Origin: Nitrospirota bacterium
Lineage (GTDB): Bacteria > Nitrospirota > Thermodesulfovibrionia > Thermodesulfovibrionales > Dissulfurispiraceae
Length of the DNA stretch: 20,152 nucleotides
Assembly: GCA_016212685.1 (NCBI GenBank)
Contig: JACREW010000029.1
Span: forward strand, 1-20,152
Reading direction: 5' to 3'
A model generated the notes under the pieces. The model was not told the origin of the DNA and searched no databases. It saw only the letters and a list, made by a program, of their open reading frames with translations. The position numbers were made by a program, and so were the translations under genes. Positions 14,448 to 20,152 of the stretch are shown one piece after another (position 1 is the first letter of the stretch; every line of letters starts with the position of its first letter).

Positions 14448-15473
14448 TTATATTTCCCTTCCGACCGCCTGCGCTATAAGCCTCAACTCCTTCATCAATT
14501 GCGCGAACATATCGGGCTTCAACGACTGTTCGCCGTCGGAAAGGGCCTCTTCCGGATTCGTGTGTACCTCTATGATGAGCGCATCCGCGCCCGCAGCTAC
14601 CGCAGCCTTTGCCATAGGCGGGACCAGATCCCATCTCCCGACCCCATGGCTCGGATCAACAACGATGGGAAGATGCGTCAGCTTCTTAAGCACCGGCACG
14701 GCGCTTAAATCGAGGGTATTCCTCGTCGCAGTCTCGAATGTCCTTATTCCCCTTTCGCAAAGCATAACATTCTGGTTGCCTCTGGACATGATGTACTCGG
14801 CGGACATAAGCCATTCCTTTATGGTTGCGGAAAGTCCGCGCTTAAGCAGGACAGGCTTGTCCCCTGAGCCCACTTCAAGCAGAAGCCTGAAGTTCTGCAT
14901 ATTCCGAGCGCCTATCTGGATGATGTCCGTATATTCCATTATCACATCCATATCGCGGGGGTCCATTATCTCTGTAATAACAGGAAGGCCTGTCTTTTTG
15001 GACGCATCCGCCAAATACCTGAGTCCTTCTTCTCCGAGTCCCTGAAATGAATACGGCGATGTCCTCGGCTTGTAAGCGCCGCCCCTCAAAAAGGCCGCGC
15101 CTCCCTCTTTCACCTTTTCCGCTATGGTAGTGAGTATGGTTTTGTTTTCCACGGCGCACGGCCCCGCCATCACCTGGATCTTTTTGCCGCCGATGATAAC
15201 GCCCCTTACATTTATCTCCGAGTTTTCCTTCTTGAAATCGCGGCTCGCGAGCTTGTAAGGCTTCAATATCCTCACCACGTTTTCAACGCCCGCCATCGCT
15301 CGTATAGCGTCTTCCTCCTCTTCGGTTACCTTTGCCGTATCTCCGATTACGCCGATAATGGTCCTCTCCGTCCCCTGTGACACGGTCGCCTTAAGCCCTT
15401 TGCTTTCAAGCTTTTTCAGGACGTGCTTTACGTTCTCTTCGGGTGCATCGGGGCTCAACACTATGATATCCAT
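14448..15473 (-). CDS. aroF: 3-deoxy-7-phosphoheptulonate synthase, type I-beta with N-terminal regulatory domain
   Basis: First step of the shikimate pathway: PEP + erythrose-4-phosphate to DAHP. The 341-residue product has an N-terminal ferredoxin-like regulatory domain (about 1-75) of the kind in Thermotoga DAHP synthase, which allows feedback inhibition by tyrosine/phenylalanine. The barrel has AGPCAVEN (103-110), GGAYKPRTSPYSFQG (131-145), QIGARNMQN (186-194), KRG (211-213), ERGIRTFE (240-247), DPSHG (273-277) and DGEQSL (313-318). Predicted metal ligands Cys106, His276, Glu302 and Asp313 keep the Thermotoga spacing exactly. The start is firm: AGGAGG (15481-15486) lies 7 nt before the ATG. 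The gap to hisC is 18 nt. Confidence 0.96.
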   Translation of the reverse strand: MDIIVLSPDAPEENVKHVLKKLESKGLKATVSQGTERTIIGVIGDTAKVTEEEEDAIRAMAGVENVVRILKPYKLASRDFKKENSEINVRGVIIGGKKIQVMAGPCAVENKTILTTIAEKVKEGGAAFLRGGAYKPRTSPYSFQGLGEEGLRYLADASKKTGLPVITEIMDPRDMDVIMEYTDIIQIGARNMQNFRLLLEVGSGDKPVLLKRGLSATIKEWLMSAEYIMSRGNQNVMLCERGIRTFETATRNTLDLSAVPVLKKLTHLPIVVDPSHGVGRWDLVPPMAKAAVAAGADALIIEVHTNPEEALSDGEQSLKPDMFAQLMKELRLIAQAVGREI

Positions 15474-15491
15474 GATTCTTCCTCCTTAAGT

Positions 15492-16604
15492 CTATAATTC
15501 TTTAATTTTCTTCAACGATTCGATAAAGCGTCTATTCTCCTCGAGCAACCCTACGGTGACCCTTATTGCTTTAGGCCCTACCGTCCTTATGATCACGCCC
15601 GTTTTCAAAAGCGCGTTATAAATATTCTTCGATTCAATATTTAGAGGCATGTATATGAAATTGGCCTCAGTGGGCACATAGCGTATTCCCATTGCGCCGA
15701 GATCTTTATAAAGAAAATCCTTGCCCCGCTCGTTTATATCTATTGTCCTCCTCAAATGCTCATCATCCTTTAACGCGCGCAGCGCCGCCACCTGAGCCGC
15801 TGAGTTCGTATTAAAAGGCCCCCTGATCTTGTCCATCTCGCTTATAACGGTCTTCGGAGCTATTCCATATCCTATCCTAAGCCCGGCGAGCCCGTATGCC
15901 TTTGAGAATGTCCTCAGGATAAGGATATCCCTCCCCTCACGCAAATACTTTAAGGTATCCGGATATTCGCTGTCCCGCACGTACTCGTAATATGCCTCGT
16001 CCATTACAACGAGTACTCCTTCCGGGACTCTTTCCATAAATCGCTCGATTTCATCCCTCTTATTAATAGTGCCGGTCGGATTATTCGGATTCGCGATAAA
16101 TACAATCTTTGTCTTTTCGGTAATCGCATCGGACATTGCCGTTAGATCGTGCCTGTAGTCAACGAGCGGAACTTCGATAGAAACTCCTCCGACAGAGCCT
16201 ACTGCTATGGGATAAAAAACGAACGACGGAAATCCCATTACCGCCTCGTCTCCCGGTCCCATGAATGTCCTGACAGCCACATCTATCAGGGAATTGGAAC
16301 CGTTGCCGAGGATGATCTCATCGGAGCTTATTTTGGCCCGGCTGCCGTTTCCACCGAATAAAAGTCTTTCGGAGAGGGCGTTTTTCAGGTAATAACCGCT
16401 GTCATCGGGATAGCGGTTAAGGCCGCCGTCCGCGCTCAAAAGTTCCTTCACCGCCTCCAGCGCTTTCGGAGAAGGTCCCAGCGGATTCTCGTTTGACGCT
16501 AATTTTATGCTGTCCCTGATGCCCAATTCCCGCTCAAGCTCCTTAACGGGCTTGCCCGGCACATAAGGCTTTATTCTCGATACGTATTGCAGCGGTTTTA
16601 TCAT
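15492..16604 (-). CDS. hisC: HisC-family aminotransferase, probably histidinol-phosphate/aromatic
   Basis: PLP-dependent class I/II aminotransferase. The 370-residue product from ATG 16604 has SNENPLGPS (37-45), the NPNNPTGT motif (172-179), DEAYYEY (202-208) and RTFSKAYGLAGLRIGYG (231-247) with the PLP-binding Lys235. An ATG at 16631 would overlap pheA by 23 nt and add nine unlike residues; 16604 is preferred because AAAAGGA lies just upstream and it begins 4 nt after the pheA stop. Sitting between pheA and aroF, without other his genes, it most likely aminates phenylpyruvate/4-hydroxyphenylpyruvate (or prephenate); a role in histidine synthesis is also possible, as HisC enzymes can do both. 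Confidence 0.92.
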   Translation of the reverse strand: MIKPLQYVSRIKPYVPGKPVKELERELGIRDSIKLASNENPLGPSPKALEAVKELLSADGGLNRYPDDSGYYLKNALSERLLFGGNGSRAKISSDEIILGNGSNSLIDVAVRTFMGPGDEAVMGFPSFVFYPIAVGSVGGVSIEVPLVDYRHDLTAMSDAITEKTKIVFIANPNNPTGTINKRDEIERFMERVPEGVLVVMDEAYYEYVRDSEYPDTLKYLREGRDILILRTFSKAYGLAGLRIGYGIAPKTVISEMDKIRGPFNTNSAAQVAALRALKDDEHLRRTIDINERGKDFLYKDLGAMGIRYVPTEANFIYMPLNIESKNIYNALLKTGVIIRTVGPKAIRVTVGLLEENRRFIESLKKIKEL

Positions 16605-16608
16605 AGCG

Positions 16609-17712
16609 CTATTCCTTTTCACTCTTTTCATCCATAGGATATGAACCGAGATGCTTCATATAAAGACATTTTTCCTTTATGTCTTCTACAGCCTTTCTTA
16701 CCTTTTTGTCCTCGATATGGCCTTCCATGTCCACGAAAAAGATATACTCCCATGCCCTCCTCTTTGAAGGCCTCGATTCTATCTTTGTGAGATTTATCTT
16801 CGATTTCCTGAACGGCAGGAGGACATCATAAAGCGCGCCGGGCTTGTCCTTTACCGAAAGGAGTATGGACGTCTTGTCCCTGCCCGTCTTCGACGGATAA
16901 TCCTTGGCTATTACGAGAAATCTGGTGTAATTGTTTTTATTGTCCTCTATATGCCTTTCCACGAATTGCAGGTCGTAAACCCGCGCCGCAAGCTCGCTGG
17001 CAATGGCAGCCGCTTCCTCGTCTCTCGAAGCGATCTCGGCTGCCCGCGCAGTGCTCGTAGATTCGAGGATCGATACGTCGGGCATATTAGCCTCGAGCCA
17101 TCCTCTGCACTGGGCCGTAGCCTGAGGATGCGAATATATCTTTTTCACGCCCGCTTTGTCTCCGCTCTTTGAGAGCAGATTCTGGGATACCTCCAAAAGC
17201 GCCTCTGCCGCTATTTTGAGGTCGTAATCCATAAACATGTCGAGGGTATAGCTGACAACGCCTTCATTGGAATTCTCTATCGGCACGACGCCGTAGTTGA
17301 CCCTTCCGCCTTCTGCCGCATCGAATACGGCCTTTATGCTGTCCACCGGGATATAACTCGCGGAAAAGCCGAAATGCCTCATGGCCGCAAGATTGGTGAA
17401 GGTCCCTTCAGGGCCCAGGTATGCCACCTTAAGAGGCTCTTCGAGGGAAAGAGATGCCGACATTATCTCCCTGAATATGACCTTTAATGCATCGTTGGGG
17501 AAAGACCCTTTGTTTAACGCAGTGATGCGATCGAGAATCGCCCTTTCACGCTCGGGGGAGTGGAATTTGAGATTGGCCTTTCTCTTTATGTTTGCTATCT
17601 CTACGGCTATATCGGCCCGTTTGTTTAAAAGGTCGAGCATCTGCTCATCGATGCCGTCTATCTCTAACCTGAGTTTTTCGAGGGCCGCGTTTATCTCTTT
17701 GTTTTCGGACAT
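16609..17712 (-). CDS. pheA: Bifunctional chorismate mutase / prephenate dehydratase (P-protein)
   Basis: Converts chorismate to prephenate, then to phenylpyruvate. The 367-residue product has an AroQ chorismate mutase domain (about 8-93; LRLEIDGIDEQMLDLLNKR), a prephenate dehydratase domain (95-270; YLGPEGTFT at 98-106, IENSNEGVV at 145-153, YSHPQATAQC at 193-202, and the catalytic TRF at 263-265) and a C-terminal ACT domain (281-355) with GALYDVL (292-298) and ESRP (312-315), the phenylalanine-binding motifs, so feedback inhibition by Phe is expected. Length is typical. The ATG at 17712 has no obvious Shine-Dalgarno. It opens the aromatic run; no leader peptide or T-box is visible in the 290-nt gap upstream. 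Confidence 0.96.
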   Translation of the reverse strand: MSENKEINAALEKLRLEIDGIDEQMLDLLNKRADIAVEIANIKRKANLKFHSPERERAILDRITALNKGSFPNDALKVIFREIMSASLSLEEPLKVAYLGPEGTFTNLAAMRHFGFSASYIPVDSIKAVFDAAEGGRVNYGVVPIENSNEGVVSYTLDMFMDYDLKIAAEALLEVSQNLLSKSGDKAGVKKIYSHPQATAQCRGWLEANMPDVSILESTSTARAAEIASRDEEAAAIASELAARVYDLQFVERHIEDNKNNYTRFLVIAKDYPSKTGRDKTSILLSVKDKPGALYDVLLPFRKSKINLTKIESRPSKRRAWEYIFFVDMEGHIEDKKVRKAVEDIKEKCLYMKHLGSYPMDEKSEKE

Positions 17713-17780
17713 AGTTTTTAATGATACAAGAATATCGCTTTATTTTTCAATGCTTACAGTCAATTCCATAATCCGTAATG

Positions 17781-17951
17781 ACACAAAGCGCAAATCCGCT
17801 TCAACGCCTTTATAAGTGTTATTTTTTGTGTAAAGCAAAGATACTATATGTTTCATTAATATAGATGCCGCCGATGCGGATGACGGGCATAAGAGAATGT
17901 AGTTAAAAAGTTCCGCCGATAAAGCCATTGAAGCGGACCCGCGCTTTGTGT
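17781..17951. repeat. Inverted-repeat pair, MITE-like, in the pyk-pheA gap
   Basis: The 26-nt left end (17781-17806, beginning acacaaagcgc) and the reverse complement of the right end (17926-17951) agree at 22 of 26 positions, and weaker pairing continues inward. They enclose about 120 nt with no transposase gene. The element occupies most of the 290-nt gap between pyk and pheA. A small minus-strand ORF (17740-17928) runs through it but is not family-like. Any pheA promoter would lie in or just after this element. Confidence 0.7.
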
Positions 17952-18002
17952 TGAATTTTTTGGTTGCGGATTGAAATGCCTTGTCCTCTCCTGTTAGTTC
18001 AG

Positions 18003-19412
18003 CTAAAGCCTGTGGAGCCTTATGATATTCGGCTTGCCCAGGAATGGAGAGCTTGCGACAAAAACTATGGTATCGCCCCTTTTAATCGACCGCTCGTTTA
18101 CAAGGGACTTTTCTATCGCCGCCATAAACGCCGCATCGAGGATTTCCGCATCGCTGCGTTTTATCAATTTTACGGAAGTCCCCCAATAAATAGACATCTT
18201 TCTCAATACCGTCTCATCCGGAGTAAAGGCTATGACGGGCACATCGGGCCTGAGCTTCGAAAGCAGCTTTGCGGTAAAGCCCGAATGGGTAAAAACCACT
18301 ATTGCCTTTGCGCCTGTGTCATGGGCGGCCTTGCATGCCCCGTCGGCTATCGCTTCAGCAAACGTATTGCCTATCTGGTATGTAGATAATGCCCTGTGGA
18401 CAACGCTTGTTTCCGTGTATCTTATTATCATATCCATCATCTTCACCGATTCTACGGGATACTTGCCTGTTGTGGTCTCTGCGGAAAGCATCAAAGCGTC
18501 TGTGCCGTCAAGCACCGCGTTGGCAACGTCGGTAGTCTCCGCCCTGGTCGGCCTTGTGTGCTGGGTCATTGATTCAAGCATCTGCGTGGCGGTGATTACC
18601 AGTTTGCCCTTTCTGTTTGCAAGGTCGATAAGCATCTTCTGGATCATCGGCACCTTCTCCGTAGGCATTTCCACGCCGAGGTCTCCGCGCGCCACCATTA
18701 TTCCGTCTGTAATATCCATAATCTCGTTGATATTATCCAGCGCCTCGGGCTTCTCTATTTTCGCTATCAAAGGCGGCAGCGTTAGTTTCTTTTTCTTAGC
18801 CCATTCCTGCACCAGTTCTATATCCCCTGCCGTTCTCACAAAAGACACGGCAACATAATCTACGCCGAGCTTCAGTCCGAACTCTAAGTCTCTTCTGTCC
18901 TTTTCAGTAAACGCCGGGAGTGTTGTTTTTGTAAATGGAAGGTTTACTCCCTTCCTCGATTTCAAGAGTCCGCCCTCTATGACCTTTGCCCGCAATGCAT
19001 TCTTAGACTTCCCTCTAACTTCAATCTTTATAAGCCCGTCATCTATGAATATCCTGTCGCCTGCCTTCACGTCCTTCAATAAAGCGGGATATGATATGAA
19101 AAGATTACTCTTATCGCTCGTCTCTTTTCCGGGGTGAAGGGAAACAACCTCTCCGGCCTTCAATATTGCGCTTCCGCCTTCGATATCGCTGAGCCTTATT
19201 TTTATGCCTTGCAGGTCTTGAAGAATGGAAACGATCTTTCTCTGTTTTGCGGATTCCTCACGCACAATTGCGGCAACATTTTGGTGGGTTTCATGGTCTC
19301 CGTGAGAAAAGTTCAGCCGGGCAACATCCATGTCGCTTTTTATCAATTCACGGATAATCTTCCTGCTTGCCGACGCAGGACCTATCGTGCAGACTATTTT
19401 TGCTTTACGCAT
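18003..19412 (-). CDS. pyk: Pyruvate kinase
   Basis: Makes pyruvate and ATP from PEP and ADP in glycolysis. The 469-residue product from ATG 19412 has CTIGPAS (8-14), ARLNFSHG (31-38), the catalytic Lys218 in IAKIEKPEAL (216-225), the metal and PEP site VARGDLGVE (240-248), TATQMLESM (274-282) and ETTDVANAVLDGTDA (292-306). The start at 19457 is rejected because it adds 15 basic residues and overlaps hicA; GGAG lies about 10 nt before 19412. Position 71 is Lys (QGIKIR) where K+-dependent enzymes have Glu, so K+-independent activity is predicted; the usual Pro before it is Ile. No PEP-utiliser C-terminal extension is present. Confidence 0.95.
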   Translation of the reverse strand: MRKAKIVCTIGPASASRKIIRELIKSDMDVARLNFSHGDHETHQNVAAIVREESAKQRKIVSILQDLQGIKIRLSDIEGGSAILKAGEVVSLHPGKETSDKSNLFISYPALLKDVKAGDRIFIDDGLIKIEVRGKSKNALRAKVIEGGLLKSRKGVNLPFTKTTLPAFTEKDRRDLEFGLKLGVDYVAVSFVRTAGDIELVQEWAKKKKLTLPPLIAKIEKPEALDNINEIMDITDGIMVARGDLGVEMPTEKVPMIQKMLIDLANRKGKLVITATQMLESMTQHTRPTRAETTDVANAVLDGTDALMLSAETTTGKYPVESVKMMDMIIRYTETSVVHRALSTYQIGNTFAEAIADGACKAAHDTGAKAIVVFTHSGFTAKLLSKLRPDVPVIAFTPDETVLRKMSIYWGTSVKLIKRSDAEILDAAFMAAIEKSLVNERSIKRGDTIVFVASSPFLGKPNIIRLHRL

Positions 19413-19435
19413 CGTAATCACTCCGCGAGGATTTC

Positions 19436-19660
19436 TTACTCTTCTTCTCCTATCCATTCATTTCGTGAGATACCTGCCTGCTTAAGAATTCTTATCAACA
19501 AGTCAACACCTACGATCTGCTTATGCGGATTAGGAATAGTCAGTCTTAAGCCCTCTTTTAGCATGTATAAGTGCTTGCCGCCGCTGAATGGGCCGGCAAA
19601 GCCGAATTCTTTCAATTTTTTTATTAACTCACGATGAGGGATGGGGTTAAGCTGCGGCAT
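19436..19660 (-). CDS. hicA: HicA-like toxin (mRNA interferase)
   Basis: Small dsRNA-binding-fold ribonuclease expected to cleave mRNA when free of its antitoxin. The 74-residue product has RELIKKLKEFGF (10-21), SGGKHLYM (26-33) with the predicted catalytic His30, IPNPH (42-46), and a C-terminal helix LLIRILKQAGIS (54-65), which is the usual HicA layout and length. Its ATG overlaps the antitoxin stop by 1 nt (TAATG), so it is translationally coupled. It ends 23 nt before pyk. Confidence 0.88.
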   Translation of the reverse strand: MPQLNPIPHRELIKKLKEFGFAGPFSGGKHLYMLKEGLRLTIPNPHKQIVGVDLLIRILKQAGISRNEWIGEEE

Positions 19661-19911
19661 TATGCGGCAACTTCTTCCGGCGTCTCTTTTATTTCAATCT
19701 CCCCAAGCTTTGGTATGGGAATCTCCCTTTTTATGCTTAGGAGTATCCACCCCTCGATGACATCCTTAAGATTATTCCTGCATTCCTCAAGGGTTTTGCC
19801 GGAAGCCCAGACGCCTTTTAGTTCTCTTACTTCTCCGTAATACGGCTCTTCATCAGCTATTATTTCATAATGAGCTTTTTTTAATGCCTCTTCTATGTAT
19901 TCTACCAGCAT
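19660..19911 (-). CDS. hicB: HicB-like antitoxin
   Basis: Expected to bind and neutralise the HicA toxin. The 83-residue product has a partial RNase H-like fold typical of HicB: an N-terminal strand-turn (AHYEII...PYYGEVRELKGVWASG) followed by a helix TLEECRNNLKDVIEGWI. No clear C-terminal DNA-binding domain is visible, so autoregulation by this protein alone is doubtful. The start at ATG 19911 is decided by AGGAGGT (plus-strand acctcct, 19919-19925) 7 nt upstream; the GTG at 19920 falls inside that ribosome binding site and cannot be used. Antitoxin precedes toxin, the reverse of the E. coli hicAB order but common for this subtype. Confidence 0.87.
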   Translation of the reverse strand: MLVEYIEEALKKAHYEIIADEEPYYGEVRELKGVWASGKTLEECRNNLKDVIEGWILLSIKREIPIPKLGEIEIKETPEEVAA

Positions 19912-19965
19912 ATCCGACACCTCCTAACAATTACGCTTTGACAACATTTTTATCTTATATTAAAA

Positions 19966-19971
19966 AGTATA
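19966..19971 (-). promoter_or_regulatory. Possible extended -10 promoter for hicBA-pyk
   Basis: TGCTATACT on the minus strand is an extended -10 (TGn-TATACT), about 54 nt before the hicB ATG. The -35 region is poor (TTCAAA, spacing about 20). It is the best promoter candidate before the hicB-hicA-pyk run. Confidence 0.4.
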
Positions 19972-19994
19972 GCACAAAAAAGTCATGCGTCTTT

Positions 19995-20028
19995 GAAAAA
20001 ATACCGGCAATTTAAAAAATAATTTGCC
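19995..20028 (-). terminator. Possible intrinsic terminator after the flavoprotein gene
   Basis: On the minus strand GGCAA (20028-20024) pairs with TTGCC (20010-20006), with a further 3-bp stem inside an AT-rich loop. A T-run (TATTTTTT) follows 2 nt after the stem, at about 20003-19996. The stem is short, so this is tentative; it lies 39 nt after the upstream gene's stop. Confidence 0.4.
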
Positions 20029-20066
20029 CCTTTATTCCCCAAAAAGTCTTTACTTCTTTTTTATCT

Positions 20067-20152
20067 CTATTTTCCATTCGGCTTTATCACACTTATATGC
20101 CTCTGCCAGTCCTCTCCCCTCTCTTTAAAATCCGAGCGGTAATGCGCTCCCA
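20067..20152 (-). CDS. C-terminal end of an NadB/SdhA-type FAD flavoprotein (partial)
   Basis: Only the last 27 codons lie in the window, ending in TAG at 20067-20069. The segment GAHYRSDFKERGEDWQRHI is the characteristic C-terminal block of the L-aspartate oxidase / succinate dehydrogenase-fumarate reductase flavoprotein family (usual form R.GAHYR.DFPERDDENW.KH). The short tail after it favours L-aspartate oxidase (NadB, NAD biosynthesis), but fumarate reductase or succinate dehydrogenase is not excluded. The 5' part is beyond the window. Confidence 0.7.
   Translation of the reverse strand, partial: GAHYRSDFKERGEDWQRHISVIKPNGK

Noticed and set aside
17740..17928. Small minus-strand ORF of 62 residues between pyk and pheA
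   Set aside because: It runs through the inverted-repeat element, has no recognisable family pattern and no ribosome binding site; its frame is also open into the pyk end, as expected of a chance frame.

Overview
The window is a dense bacterial chromosomal segment. Every protein gene I accept reads on the minus strand, so transcription runs from high to low coordinates; the only plus-strand coding trace is a transposase fragment. The core order pyk ... pheA-hisC-aroF-tyrA-aroA ... cmk-ispH-rpsA-sppA-ihf is the type of arrangement known from Nitrospirota and Desulfobacterota (old delta-Proteobacteria). I infer a Gram-negative anaerobe-type lineage of that kind, most likely Nitrospirota, but the sequence alone does not settle the phylum.

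Region by region, in transcription order. 20152-20067: the last codons of a flavoprotein (NadB or SdhA/FrdA type), followed by a possible terminator. 19911-19436: a HicB/HicA toxin-antitoxin pair with antitoxin first. 19412-18003: pyruvate kinase. 17951-17781: an inverted-repeat pair that looks like a small non-autonomous mobile element. 17712-12205: five tightly packed aromatic amino acid genes, namely PheA (chorismate mutase/prephenate dehydratase), a HisC-type aminotransferase, DAHP synthase, TyrA and AroA. Together they take erythrose-4-P + PEP into the shikimate pathway, make EPSP, and turn chorismate into phenylalanine and tyrosine precursors. 12190-7886: accessory block with a class II Fic protein, a restriction endonuclease gene, a DNA methyltransferase and a truncated transposase. 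7596-48: RtcA RNA cyclase, then the housekeeping run cmk, ispH, rpsA, sppA, ihf, and two oligopeptide ABC ATPase genes.

The most interesting locus is the restriction gene. Its upstream third has no start codon in its own frame. An ATG with a good ribosome binding site at 11012 opens another frame, and the two frames are joined exactly by a canonical A_AAA_AAG -1 slippery heptamer at 10959-10953. Either the restriction enzyme is made by programmed -1 frameshifting, which would keep its dose low beside the coupled methyltransferase, or the gene carries a homopolymer indel or sequence error.

A second theme is a set of short repeats written in-frame into housekeeping genes: octamer repeats in the OppF C-terminus, a 47-bp palindrome and a 7-bp tandem repeat in aroA, and a 7-bp repeat that supplies the cmk stop codon. 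These appear tolerated, because the reading frames continue through them and the catalytic motifs remain intact.
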